Positions 24,825-33,159 of a stretch of 51,056 nucleotides of DNA are shown piece after piece. The stretch spans positions 1 to 51,056 of the forward strand of contig JAHWHG010000009.1 of NCBI GenBank assembly GCA_019323515.1, given 5' to 3'. Below the pieces are notes generated by a model that was given only the letters and a program-made list of their open reading frames with translations, did no database searches and was not told where the DNA came from. This stretch comes from Candidatus Woesearchaeota archaeon. GTDB taxonomy: Archaea; Nanobdellota; Nanobdellia; Woesearchaeales; JAHWHD01. The position numbers were made by a program, and so were the translations under genes. Position 1 is the first letter of the stretch. Every line of letters begins with the position of its first letter.

Positions 24825-25136
24825 ATGGATATGATTTATTCTGAGAGAGGCGGGATTAGTGTAGGAAAGAATGAATTGATGACTGCCAATACTTCATGGC
24901 CTGTTGGAAAGATTGAGGTGTATCCCGATAGGATTGTGTTGAATGCGTTCTTTTTCAAGAGAGTGTTCTATAAAGAAGATATTGAATATGTTGGGCTGGT
25001 AAAGTTTCTTTTCAAACCAGGTGTAAGGATATTTCACAGGAATAATAAAAGTAAGTATGCTGTGTTCTGGAGCTGGAAGCCTGAGAACCTTATTGAAAGG
25101 ATCAGAGAAGCTGGTTACAAAGTTCAGAAAGAGTAA
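24825..25136 (+). CDS. Small PH-like domain protein, unknown
   Basis: This 103-aa protein has a beta-rich pattern with a C-terminal helix (WKPENLIERIREAGYKV), resembling bacterial PH-like domains; there is no membrane segment. It overlaps the convergent 2H phosphoesterase gene by 13 bp. The function is unknown. Confidence 0.6.
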   Translation: MDMIYSERGGISVGKNELMTANTSWPVGKIEVYPDRIVLNAFFFKRVFYKEDIEYVGLVKFLFKPGVRIFHRNNKSKYAVFWSWKPENLIERIREAGYKVQKE

Positions 25137-25648
25137 ATCTTGTGGATTTTCCAATAATCTTCTAACTTTACAATTGCAATGTTATTGAACCTTTGCTTGA
25201 AATCCGGGCTGTAGTGGTGCACAAAGTTCCAGACATCCTTAAAGTTTGATTCATTAAGATCTGTGTGTGCAATGCTTGCATGCAGTATTATATTCTCTCC
25301 ATCAAACCCATGCCATTGCATCCAGTTAAGTTTCCTTAACTCAGATGCTAGATTAATCTGCGTCTGTTTAAGTTCATCCGCGGGTATGATGTTCATGTAG
25401 ATACAGTCAGTTGAAAAGCTTTCAAAGCCTTTTACTTGGTATAAAGATGGCTTAAGATTACCGCAGAACCTCTTAAGCAAGGACTCGACTTCTTCAACAG
25501 GACCATTAAATGTGTACTTAAGGGTGAAGTGTGAATGAGGAAAGTTCAAAGCTCCCTTTAGAAGAAACCTATTAGCGACAAGATTTACAAGAGTTTCATG
25601 AAATTCTTTTGCAGGGTTTTCTATAAGATGTACAAGGCAGTAGTCCAT
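25124..25648 (-). CDS. 2H phosphoesterase/2'-5' RNA ligase-like protein
   Basis: This 174-aa protein has two HxT/S motifs, HSHFTLKY near residue 38 and LHASIAHT near residue 133, the signature of the 2H phosphoesterase superfamily (LigT-like, cyclic phosphodiesterase). The two histidines catalyse hydrolysis or ligation at 2',3'-cyclic phosphates. The length is normal for the family. The substrate is unknown. Confidence 0.8.
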   Translation of the reverse strand: MDYCLVHLIENPAKEFHETLVNLVANRFLLKGALNFPHSHFTLKYTFNGPVEEVESLLKRFCGNLKPSLYQVKGFESFSTDCIYMNIIPADELKQTQINLASELRKLNWMQWHGFDGENIILHASIAHTDLNESNFKDVWNFVHHYSPDFKQRFNNIAIVKLEDYWKIHKIYSF

Positions 25649-25709
25649 AATAATACAGAGATATTAAGATAACATAAAAAATTATGGTTTGTTTAAAGAA
25701 GTATTGAAA

Positions 25710-26303
25710 TTATTTGTTTGACAGGTAATTGTTAGAACTTAGCCATTGATAAAGTTTAAAGCCAAGGCTATGTTTTTCTTTCCAGAGTTTTCTCCAGTCA
25801 AGATATTCATCATATGGCATCTCTGCTAAAGTCTTCTTGCATTTTTCCGGGATAAAGATAAGTGCAAGGTCGCTCCAGAGGTGTTCTTGCATCTCGCCAC
25901 GTGGCTCTGTTATTGAGCCATCGACATATGCCATTATGTATTGAGGTTCTTTCATTCCAGGTGCCATGTATGCAAGGCATTCCTTGAACATAGAGACTCT
26001 TGATTTTTCCTCTGTGAGTTTAAGAAGTCCCTCTAGTCCTACAGTTTCAAGTGCGAAGTTAACGTATGCTCTTGGAAATCCTTTAAGTGCGGGGATATAG
26101 AATCCAGCATCAATCACAATTGTTGGTTTCTGTATTACAGGGAAGGCTTGAAACATCTTTGAAGCTGCTATCTCACCAACCTCTGATGCCCTTGGTTCGA
26201 CTAACTCAATTTTCTTATGGATAACGTCTATTCCGTATTTACCCAAGTCCCTCTTTAGTGAGATCACTTTTGCGTTATTTGTTGTTGCAAAGTAGATTTC
26301 CAT
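25710..26303 (-). CDS. Ham1/ITPA-like nucleoside triphosphate pyrophosphatase
   Basis: This 197-aa protein begins with the substrate-binding TTNNAKV and has the catalytic segment VIDAGFYIPALKGFPRAYVN, the usual DSGL...PG region. It cleans the NTP pool of ITP and XTP. Parts of the family core are more divergent than usual (DAGF for DSGL), so it may prefer another substrate. Short leader with an AT-rich box. Confidence 0.85.
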   Translation of the reverse strand: MEIYFATTNNAKVISLKRDLGKYGIDVIHKKIELVEPRASEVGEIAASKMFQAFPVIQKPTIVIDAGFYIPALKGFPRAYVNFALETVGLEGLLKLTEEKSRVSMFKECLAYMAPGMKEPQYIMAYVDGSITEPRGEMQEHLWSDLALIFIPEKCKKTLAEMPYDEYLDWRKLWKEKHSLGFKLYQWLSSNNYLSNK

Positions 26304-26399
26304 TAAGTGAATTATTTAGTAATTGATATTTAAATTTTTATGAAATGTAAAGTATTGAAAATAAACACAAAAAAAAGTCCTAAAATGTACATATAATGG

Positions 26400-26421
26400 A
26401 AGGCTTTATATACTGAGCCTT
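26400..26421 (+). promoter_or_regulatory. TATA box inside an inverted repeat, csp promoter
   Basis: AAGGCT (26400-26405) and AGCCTT (26416-26421) are perfect inverted repeats around TTATATACTG. A repressor bound here would cover the TATA box. The transcript begins near 26435 and covers the 38-aa zinc peptide and the csp gene. Confidence 0.5.
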
Positions 26422-26474
26422 ATTTTTATGGTATAATCAGTACAATTTAAGCTTGTTCTGAGAATAGATTAAGA

Positions 26475-26591
26475 ATGGTAGATTACAAAATAGTAAAATA
26501 TTGTAGGCTTTGCAAGAAAAGGTACCTTGTTAACAAAGGAGAAGCTAATAAGGTATATTGTGAGAAATGTCTTGCTAAAGTTAGGAGGTAG
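26475..26591 (+). CDS. 38-aa zinc-ribbon peptide
   Basis: ATG 26475 opens a 38-aa frame with two CxxC pairs, YCRLCKK and YCEKCLA, about 18 residues apart, the pattern of a one-zinc ribbon. It ends AKVRR. Its last codons, AGG-AGG-TAG, form the GGAGGT ribosome site of the cold-shock gene four bases downstream, so the two are translationally coupled. It may be an RNA-binding or RNA-polymerase-like zinc peptide; no family recognised. Confidence 0.65.
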   Translation: MVDYKIVKYCRLCKKRYLVNKGEANKVYCEKCLAKVRR

Positions 26592-26594
26592 AAA

Positions 26595-26786
26595 ATGAAA
26601 GGTAAAGTTAAATTCTTTGACGAAACTAAAGGATTTGGGTTTATCACTGCTGAAGATGGTAAGGATGTATTTGTCCATCAGAGCGGTCTTAAAGAAGGCG
26701 TTGTTCTTCATGAAAACGATTCTGTTGTTTTTGATGTAGAACAAGGCGAAAGAGGACCCAAAGCTATTAATGTAGAACTAGAATAA
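26595..26786 (+). CDS. Cold-shock domain protein
   Basis: This 63-aa protein has the RNP motifs of a cold-shock domain: KGFGFITAEDG and DVFVHQS. It binds single-stranded RNA and acts as an RNA chaperone. It is preceded by a coupled zinc peptide and followed by a DEAD-box helicase gene, the usual cold-adaptation pair. The start is fixed by GGAGGT four bases upstream. Confidence 0.9.
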   Translation: MKGKVKFFDETKGFGFITAEDGKDVFVHQSGLKEGVVLHENDSVVFDVEQGERGPKAINVELE

Positions 26787-26817
26787 AAATATCTCTTAAC
26801 TTTGAAAAGTGGTAAGA

Positions 26818-26836
26818 TAGTAAGCTTTATATACTA
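26818..26836 (+). promoter_or_regulatory. Promoter of the DEAD-box helicase gene
   Basis: TTTATATA (26826-26833) lies between TAGTA (26818-26822) and TACTA (26832-26836), a weaker inverted repeat. CTTTATATACT is shared with the csp promoter, hinting at common control. Confidence 0.45.
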
Positions 26837-26875
26837 CTGTAAAGGTTAATATATCAAGAAGAGCATGAATAGAGA

Positions 26876-26924
26876 GAGAGCACTTGAGTAACATCATTTC
26901 GCTTTTTCTGAATAAAGTGCTTTT
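26876..26924 (+). promoter_or_regulatory. 5'-UTR hairpin before DEAD-box helicase
   Basis: AGCACTT (26879-26885) pairs with AAGTGCT (26915-26921), extendable by G-U and A-U pairs, closing a ~30-nt loop in a leader of about 90 nt. A ribosome site AGAGGT follows. Such leaders are often temperature-sensitive or substrates of the helicase itself; this is inference. Confidence 0.4.
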
Positions 26925-26938
26925 AGAGGTAAAATAAA

Positions 26939-28144
26939 ATGTTTGAAAGATTTAAACTAAAAGATGAGCTATTGAAGGCCATCAAAAAACTTAGGTTGAC
27001 AAAACCTACTGAAATACAGAGTTTATCAATCCCTATGATTCTTGAAGGTAAGGATGTTATAGGAGAATCTGCAACAGGTTCTGGAAAAACACTGGCGTTT
27101 GGTGCAGGGATTATTGAGAAGGTTATTCCTGGAAAAGGATTGCAGGGTTTAGTTTTAACACCTACAAGAGAACTTGCTGAGCAGGTTAAAGAATCTCTAA
27201 GGTCGTTTTCACCAAAGATTAAGACTATTGCAGTATATGGCGGTGTTTCAATGAACCCGCAGATTCAGGGTTTAACAAGAGCAGAGGTAGTGGTCGCTAC
27301 ACCTGGAAGGTTACTAGACCATTTAAGGAATAATACGGTTAACTTATCAAAGATAAGCATACTTGTATTGGATGAAGCTGACAGGATGCTTGACATGGGA
27401 TTTATCGATGATGTACAGCAGATAATAAAGCAATGTCCAAGGAACAGGCAGACCTTATTTTTCTCTGCAACAATATCTCCTGATATAAGAGAGCTTGCAG
27501 ACAGATACATGCGGAATCCAAAAAAGGTTTCTGCAAAAAGGTATGTAGATCCTAGCAAGCTTAAGCAGGTATATTATGATGTTCAAAAGAACCTTAAGAT
27601 TGCTTTACTCATACACCTTCTTAAGAAGGAGAAAAGCGGGCTAGTTATGGTATTCTGTAATTCAAGGGATAATGTAGATTTTGTTGTGAGAAACCTTAAA
27701 CCTAATGGAATAAATGCAATAGGCATACATGGTGGATATTCACAAAACAAGAGGACAAATACAATTGAACTCTTTAATAATGCAAAAGTAGGTGTGTTGG
27801 TATGCACTGATGTTGCTGCTCGTGGCCTGCACATTGAGAACGTATCTCATGTATACAACTATGATATCCCAAGAGATCCAAAGGATTATGTGCACAGGAT
27901 CGGACGAACCGCAAGAGCTGGTGAAGAAGGGATGGTGGTTAATCTTCTATGTGACTTTGACCATGATAATTTCTCAAGGATTTTCAGGGATTATTCATTT
28001 AACATAGAAAAGAGGAAAAGGCCATACTTAGAGAAGGTTCAGCTTAAGAAGGATTTTAGGAACGATAGAAGGCAGAGAGGGAGAGGGCCTTCAAGAAGAG
28101 GGGCTCCTAATCGAAGAAATCCTAGCCATAGAAGAAGGTATTAA
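26939..28144 (+). CDS. DEAD-box RNA helicase
   Basis: This 401-aa protein has the full motif set: PTEIQ (Q motif), ATGSGKT (I), PTREL (Ia), TPGR (Ib), DEAD (II), SAT (III), and later ARGLH and HRIGRTAR (VI). The C-terminal tail is basic and Arg-rich (RRQRGRGPSRRGAPNRR), typical of RNA binding. Its leader hairpin and csp neighbour suggest a cold-response helicase. It overlaps the convergent membrane gene by 4 bp. Confidence 0.95.
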   Translation: MFERFKLKDELLKAIKKLRLTKPTEIQSLSIPMILEGKDVIGESATGSGKTLAFGAGIIEKVIPGKGLQGLVLTPTRELAEQVKESLRSFSPKIKTIAVYGGVSMNPQIQGLTRAEVVVATPGRLLDHLRNNTVNLSKISILVLDEADRMLDMGFIDDVQQIIKQCPRNRQTLFFSATISPDIRELADRYMRNPKKVSAKRYVDPSKLKQVYYDVQKNLKIALLIHLLKKEKSGLVMVFCNSRDNVDFVVRNLKPNGINAIGIHGGYSQNKRTNTIELFNNAKVGVLVCTDVAARGLHIENVSHVYNYDIPRDPKDYVHRIGRTARAGEEGMVVNLLCDFDHDNFSRIFRDYSFNIEKRKRPYLEKVQLKKDFRNDRRQRGRGPSRRGAPNRRNPSHRRRY

Positions 28145-28503
28145 ATCAAACCTTTATTAACAAGCAGGAACATGACAAGTCCTGCGAGAACAAGTATGCC
28201 AAGTAATGCTACAATTAAACTGTAGATGATTCTTTCATTCTTTTTCATGTCTTTCCATTTAACTGGTTTATTCTTTTTCCATTTATCGCGGTTTGCCAGG
28301 CCAAGAACCATAAAGACCAGGCCCATGATTGTGAATGCATGGTTATTTAATGCAAAACCTAATGGAAACCAGCATATTCCAAGGATAAAGAATGCATAAT
28401 AATCAGGTTCATGCTTTTTCAGTTTTGAAAACTTGTAAATAAGTAAAGCTATTACCAGAAATAATATCAAGATTCCAAGTGTTAACCATAACATTAATGC
28501 CAT
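28141..28503 (-). CDS. Small membrane protein, unknown
   Basis: This 120-aa protein has four hydrophobic segments (about 5-23, 35-52, 56-70, 92-115) with a basic loop (KWKKNKPVKWKDMKKNER). No motif I recognise. Confidence 0.65.
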   Translation of the reverse strand: MALMLWLTLGILILFLVIALLIYKFSKLKKHEPDYYAFFILGICWFPLGFALNNHAFTIMGLVFMVLGLANRDKWKKNKPVKWKDMKKNERIIYSLIVALLGILVLAGLVMFLLVNKGLI

Positions 28504-28565
28504 GATAGAAAAAATGGAATAGGAATATATAAGAGTTATGTTTTGAAATTACGGAATTCCCTAGA

Positions 28566-28922
28566 TTATATAGAATTTAGCACATCCTGGTCAAGTTTTG
28601 TTTTTCTCTTGTGGCAGTCTTTACAGAGAAGTCTTAGGTTTTCCTTGTCGTGAGGATCTCCTCCCATGCGGATAGGGATTATATGGTCAACGTCAAGAAA
28701 ACGTTTTCTCATTCTTTGTTTGCAGATGCTGCAGGTGTACCTGTCCCTTTTCAGGATTGCTTTTCTTATCCAGTACCAGTCATGATTATGATTGAATTCT
28801 TCCATGCATTCCTGGGAACAATAATGCCGCCTGTTAGATGCAACAGGTTTGTCGCAGTTCCTGCAAATCTTTACTCCGTTTATTTCCTTATTCTTAAAAT
28901 CTGAAACGCGTTTGAATCTCAT
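28566..28922 (-). CDS. HNH endonuclease
   Basis: This 118-aa protein has an N-terminal zinc knuckle (CRNCDKP, HYCSQEC) and an HNH core: CSICKQRM, DVDHIIPIRMGGDP with the catalytic DHI, ENLRLLCKDCHKRKT. The Cys pairs are structural. Such small HNH proteins are often mobile or defence-related; here no partner gene is clear. Leader: start behind a TATA-like AACTTT. Confidence 0.85.
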   Translation of the reverse strand: MRFKRVSDFKNKEINGVKICRNCDKPVASNRRHYCSQECMEEFNHNHDWYWIRKAILKRDRYTCSICKQRMRKRFLDVDHIIPIRMGGDPHDKENLRLLCKDCHKRKTKLDQDVLNSI

Positions 28923-29008
28923 ATCTATACTATCAAAGTTTTTAATCCAAGGTTATTAAACTTTATGGAATAATCCCTATGATATTGAAGAAGTATCCTG
29001 AAGAAGTA

Positions 29009-29635
29009 TCAAGAAAATGGGTATTTCCTATGTGAGAGCTTTCTCCTTTGATGGTAATGCTTGATAAACTTTTTTGGTTTTTTATCATGATTGTTCAGTC
29101 CAAAAAGTATAAAACATCCTATCAAGGAGATGACACCGACAATTGCAAATGTATAAGTAAACCCTATCAGTTCTGCGATTGCAGCACCGATTATTGCTGC
29201 TGCTGCAGTGCCTAATCCTGATATCGCAAAGTAAAGGCTCCATTCATAACTTTCATGTTTCCTGTCAAGGTTAGCGCTGAAAAGGCCAAGCCAGCTTGGG
29301 TATGCAAGGCCTGCACCAATTCCATAGAAGATTTGTGCAAAGTAGATACCATTAACGTTCTTAGCGAGGATATAAATAAAAGGGACAATTGCAATAAAGA
29401 ATGTCCCAAAGAGCAATGACTTTGTTTTTTCCTTATGATTATCGACATACTTTGAAAACGGGATTTGGATAATACACTTGGTCACAAGGAAAAGTGTGCT
29501 TGCAACACCTGCTGCAAAGATAGTTCCTCCGATTAGATTTTCCTTTATGAAAATAGCAAGTATAGGTTCAATCAAGCCAAAGCCTGTAACTACAAAGATG
29601 TCAGACAATATCAAAAGCTTAATTATCCTGTTCAT
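29009..29635 (-). CDS. Half-size MFS transporter-like protein
   Basis: This 208-aa protein has about six membrane helices and an MFS-type loop between helices 2 and 3 (SKYVDNHKEKTKSLLFG). Usual MFS proteins have twelve helices and about 400 residues; no second half lies downstream. The basic tail (KKPKKFIKHYHQRRKLSHRK) ends the protein. It may be a truncated gene or a dimerising half transporter. Confidence 0.65.
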   Translation of the reverse strand: MNRIIKLLILSDIFVVTGFGLIEPILAIFIKENLIGGTIFAAGVASTLFLVTKCIIQIPFSKYVDNHKEKTKSLLFGTFFIAIVPFIYILAKNVNGIYFAQIFYGIGAGLAYPSWLGLFSANLDRKHESYEWSLYFAISGLGTAAAAIIGAAIAELIGFTYTFAIVGVISLIGCFILFGLNNHDKKPKKFIKHYHQRRKLSHRKYPFS

Positions 29636-29760
29636 ATTGAAAAAATCAAAGATATTTAGGTATATAAACCTAGTGATTTTCTTTGAATAGCTAATATGTC
29701 ATATTGAGAAAATTTGATTGAGAAAAAAAGTTTAAAAAAAATAAAAGAATAAGGTTAAAT

Positions 29761-30351
29761 TTATTCCTCAGCTGTTTCCTCAGCAGCTTCAGCATACATA
29801 AACCTGTACCATGGAGCTTTTTCGTTTATGTTTCCAGCAGAGTCCATCTGGAAGCGTTTGGTTGCTTTTCCTTTAATAAAACCAAACCACCTTACAGGTT
29901 CTTTTGCTCTTATAGTTGCTTCACCTGTCTCTTCGTCAACATCAGTTATCTCAACTCCTTCCATTCTCTGCATTCTTTCTTGGTACTTCTGCATCCACTT
30001 GTCAAGATTTTGTTGCAGTCTTTGCCTTGCGTTATCGTTCTTTACTCTTGTCAAAGCATTTTCAAGGCCGGTCTGAAGCATTTCCCTATTTCTTGCTCTA
30101 ATAGTTTCACCTGACTCTGCTCCCTGCTGTGTTTCTGTTCTAGTCTGCTGCGGTCCTGGAGAAATAACCATGTCTTCGCTATCTCCTGTTGTGTCTTCTG
30201 TATCATCAGCTAATCCCTGGCCAGTTCCTTGGCCAGCTTCTTTTAGCGCTGGGTCTTCTAGACCAGTTCCTGGTTCATGAATCCCTTGCTGAGCTGAAGC
30301 TATTGAAACAAGGAAAACCAGTGCAATAAATAATGTTATTATTTTTTTCAT
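29761..30351 (-). CDS. Secreted acidic protein, unknown
   Basis: This 196-aa protein starts with a signal peptide (MKKIITLFIALVFLVSIASA, cleavage probably near residue 20). The first half is rich in Gly, Gln, Asp and Thr; the second has a coiled helix (RVKNDNARQRLQQNLDKWMQ). The ATG follows GAGGTGAT. It is probably an exported or cell-surface protein; family not recognised. Confidence 0.7.
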   Translation of the reverse strand: MKKIITLFIALVFLVSIASAQQGIHEPGTGLEDPALKEAGQGTGQGLADDTEDTTGDSEDMVISPGPQQTRTETQQGAESGETIRARNREMLQTGLENALTRVKNDNARQRLQQNLDKWMQKYQERMQRMEGVEITDVDEETGEATIRAKEPVRWFGFIKGKATKRFQMDSAGNINEKAPWYRFMYAEAAEETAEE

Positions 30352-30452
30352 GTAATCACCTCGTTATGAACAAATAAAGTTATTTGTTAAATATAAATCT
30401 TTCGGATATAGAAATATGTAGAAAAGTATTTATACTTTAAATTAGATTTATA

Positions 30453-30965
30453 ATGATCGAGATGAAAAGACTTTATGATAAATACCCTTTATGGATTGTT
30501 ATTATTGTTAATATTCTTCTGCTTGCAGTTTATCTTGCAGGTGGTTTTATTATGTTTAAACTGAACTGGATAACAGGGGTTATCTTCATTGTATACGTTG
30601 GGTTAATTGAGATATTCATGTACAAAGAAGCTTGTCCTAATTGTTTTTATTATGGGAAAAGGTGTGCTTTTGGCAAGGGAGTGATTGCAGGCCTGATATT
30701 CAAGAAAGGCAATCCTCAAAAGTTCTGTGAAAAAGAGATAAGTTTTAAGGACTTTATACCCCAGACACTTACAGTTTTGGTTCCTTTAATAGTTGGAATA
30801 GCGTTATTAATATCAAGAGGGTTTGATACATGGGTAGTGATTGCAGTAGCTTATCCTGTAATATCATGGTTTGCAGTGAACCCGATTGTCTATGGAAAGC
30901 TTGCATGCCCGCATTGCAAGCAGGGAAGTGTATGCTGTCCTGCTCTTAAGTTCTTTAAGAAGTAA
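30453..30965 (+). CDS. Four-TM protein with cytosolic-style Cys clusters
   Basis: This 170-aa protein has four membrane helices (about 12-35, 37-52, 103-122, 125-142). Two Cys clusters lie after the helix pairs: CPNCFYYGKRCAFGKG and CPHCKQGSVCCPAL. They look like metal or redox sites. The leader is short. No family assigned. Confidence 0.7.
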   Translation: MIEMKRLYDKYPLWIVIIVNILLLAVYLAGGFIMFKLNWITGVIFIVYVGLIEIFMYKEACPNCFYYGKRCAFGKGVIAGLIFKKGNPQKFCEKEISFKDFIPQTLTVLVPLIVGIALLISRGFDTWVVIAVAYPVISWFAVNPIVYGKLACPHCKQGSVCCPALKFFKK

Positions 30966-30997
30966 TTATTTATACTAGCAGTTTATTTTTACTGACT

Positions 30998-31441
30998 ATG
31001 GATAAGAGAGCTATAATTGATAAGGTAAAGGAAGAGATTATCAACGCAAAAGAATCTGATGATTATTCTGATATCAATGAGAGTTTATGCAGCAAAAGAC
31101 TGGAGTGGTTAGAAAAGAATCTCGGTTCTGTAGATGAACCTTCATTAGTGAGGAAAGCCTATACACTTTTATTGATCAAAAAGATGGAGATTGAGCCTTC
31201 TGAAGTGCCTATAGTTTATGAGACTGGAACAAGGATTACATGGAGATCTTATAACTGGTGTCCAGTGTTAGAGGCTTGTAAGGAGTTAGGATTAGATACA
31301 AGAGAGGTTTGTCGCAGAGGATGGGAAGATTCTGTTTCTAAATTTGTAAGCAAAATTGATTCAAGGTTAAGGTTTATCAGAAACTATCAAAAGATAAGAC
31401 CCTATGAAGCTTATTGTGAAGAGTCAATAGAATTAAGATAA
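30998..31441 (+). CDS. Hypothetical soluble protein, unknown
   Basis: This 147-aa protein is helical with a CPVLEACKELGLDTREVCRR segment and an RNYQKIRPYEAYCE end, a pattern resembling the heme- or thiol-binding end of small bacterial enzymes, but I cannot name it. It overlaps the convergent Nudix gene by 31 bp. Confidence 0.65.
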   Translation: MDKRAIIDKVKEEIINAKESDDYSDINESLCSKRLEWLEKNLGSVDEPSLVRKAYTLLLIKKMEIEPSEVPIVYETGTRITWRSYNWCPVLEACKELGLDTREVCRRGWEDSVSKFVSKIDSRLRFIRNYQKIRPYEAYCEESIELR

Positions 31442-31839
31442 GCATCTGCCTTTCTTAATAGTTCTTTTGCCTGGTCATGTGATAGTGTTTCAAGAGCAAG
31501 TTCAAATGAAAGCCATTTTGTATCTGCAATTCCATCAAGGCACTTTGAATCAGTTGAATCAGATCTTGCTAAGAAGAAAACAACAGTCTTATCCTCATTT
31601 TTTATATGGTCAATGTATGAGATTGTTTTCCTGAATCCGACCACAATAAAAGGTTCAAGGCCGGTCTCTTCCTTAATCTCACGTAAAGCTGTCTGCTCTT
31701 CAGTTTCTCCTTCTTCAACATGACCTTTTGGAAAGCTCCAGTGGCCTCCACCTTGCTTTTCATGCTTTACAAGTAGGTATTTGATTTTATTGTCATCCCT
31801 TTTATAGATGATTGCACTACATGATTTCGCTTTCTTCAT
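31411..31839 (-). CDS. Nudix hydrolase (Ap4A-like)
   Basis: This 142-aa protein carries the Nudix box G-x5-E-x7-REUxEExGU, seen as GHVEEGETEEQTALREIKEE with TG following; the Glu residues bind magnesium. WSFPKGH before the box is typical of bis(5'-nucleosyl)-tetraphosphatases. The substrate is not certain. Confidence 0.85.
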   Translation of the reverse strand: MKKAKSCSAIIYKRDDNKIKYLLVKHEKQGGGHWSFPKGHVEEGETEEQTALREIKEETGLEPFIVVGFRKTISYIDHIKNEDKTVVFFLARSDSTDSKCLDGIADTKWLSFELALETLSHDQAKELLRKADAYLNSIDSSQ

Positions 31840-31878
31840 AGATGGGCGAATAAATTAAAGAATTATAAAACTTTTGGA

Positions 31879-32463
31879 TTATCTTCTTCTGTCACGCCTT
31901 AAGTTTCCTATCTTCTTGTAAGAAATAAATATGACTAGTGCAAGCTCTAAGAAGATTACAATTGGTCTGATTAATCTGTCTAATGATGAAAATGATGTTG
32001 CTGTTCCAAAGAATAATGCAAATGCACCGCCTAGCATAAAGCCAGTGCCAATCCATTCATTCAGCACGTTCTTATGAGCTGGAAGGTACATACCGACAAA
32101 GATTGCGATCAATGCAAGGAATGCTGAAATATAGAAAAGGTATCTCCTGTATACTTCATTTGCCTGCTCATATGCATAGGTGCAGGTGTTACAGTAATAA
32201 TCAGTTGCGCAGCCCCTTGAATCATATTCATAATCAATGTATCCGTTCCTGTCCTTGCAGTCTTGTTTATCCTGTTCTGGAACATCCACAACTTCACACT
32301 CAGATGTTTCCTTCACAATAGGTACAGCTCTTGCGTATTCCTTGTCATCACAAAAGTCTTCCCATTCAGGTTCTGGGTATGCTGCTTCAATAACTGAGAA
32401 TACTAAGATTGAAAATAAGATAGCTACAACAAATATGATTATATATTTTCTGATGTCTGCCAT
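31879..32463 (-). CDS. Membrane protein with external Cys-rich loop
   Basis: This 194-aa protein starts with a membrane helix (about 8-27), then ~80 residues with many Cys (FCDD, SECEV, QDCKDR, RGCATDYYCNTC), then three membrane helices. The Cys region faces outside if the first helix is a signal anchor. No family recognised. Confidence 0.65.
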   Translation of the reverse strand: MADIRKYIIIFVVAILFSILVFSVIEAAYPEPEWEDFCDDKEYARAVPIVKETSECEVVDVPEQDKQDCKDRNGYIDYEYDSRGCATDYYCNTCTYAYEQANEVYRRYLFYISAFLALIAIFVGMYLPAHKNVLNEWIGTGFMLGGAFALFFGTATSFSSLDRLIRPIVIFLELALVIFISYKKIGNLRRDRRR

Positions 32464-32517
32464 TATTTGAACTTAATGTGTTTAAAGTATATAAATGTGT
32501 TGGTTAGTTTCAGTATT

Positions 32518-33024
32518 CTAAGAATCAAATAATTTTTTAATTCTTTTATAATTATAAGAGAGGTCATTATATTCTTCTGTATCATAGACACATACACCTT
32601 TTTTTTGCCATAATGTGAACTCTTTAACTCCCGCGTCCAGTGCTTCCTTGCTGCAGATTGTGCAATAAGGTTCATCAGACCTTGAAGGATTTCCTTCACT
32701 ATCCAGCCTGACAAAGTATAATCTTGAACCAGAAAGTTTATCTGGGTTTGTTGCTAAAGCATTGCTAATAGCTCTTTGCTCTGCATGGATGCAGCAGGTC
32801 TTATCAGTGATTTTTTTATGATAGGTATCTTTTGAATTTGAAGATCTTCGTTGGGATTCAAGGTTACCTGGGGGACTGTTAAAACCGCGACCTATGATTT
32901 CATTATTGTAGACAATAATTGAACCGCACTTTGAACGTTCGCAAGTTGCCTTTTGCGCTTCCTCAGCAGCTAATAAGATATATTCAAGTGCTTTCTTTTC
33001 CTCTTCTCCTTCTAAGCATCTCAT
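32518..33024 (-). CDS. Cytidine/dCMP deaminase-family protein
   Basis: This 168-aa protein has the zinc site CIHAEQRAI (HAE) and PYCTICSKEAL (PCxxC), as in the cytidine deaminase-like fold. It probably deaminates a pyrimidine nucleotide. The C-terminal part is longer than in small deaminases. Monocistronic, short leader. Confidence 0.8.
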   Translation of the reverse strand: MRCLEGEEEKKALEYILLAAEEAQKATCERSKCGSIIVYNNEIIGRGFNSPPGNLESQRRSSNSKDTYHKKITDKTCCIHAEQRAISNALATNPDKLSGSRLYFVRLDSEGNPSRSDEPYCTICSKEALDAGVKEFTLWQKKGVCVYDTEEYNDLSYNYKRIKKLFDS

Positions 33025-33159
33025 CAGTTTTGAACTAAGAAAGGGTTATATAAATTTAAGTGTAATGGTATGCTTACATTGAAGAATAATAAGGATTGGT
33101 TTCAGTACAAAGAAAGTTTAATAAGAGAGAAGAGATTAAAGTTGGAAAAAGGTGATGTT

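Noticed and set aside
26939..28144. DEAD-box N-terminus MFERFKLKDELL looked like the operon tag
   Set aside because: This is the normal F-x-x-F-x-L start of DEAD-box helicases and lacks the YYK core.
28987..29011. Short direct repeat GAAGAAGTATC (two copies)
   Set aside because: Only two copies of ~11 bp near the MFS end; too short to call a mobile-element target duplication.
33070..33159. Upstream start giving a 30-aa longer lipoprotein
   Set aside because: The lipobox signal and AGGTGAT site point to ATG 33160; the extension would bury the signal peptide.
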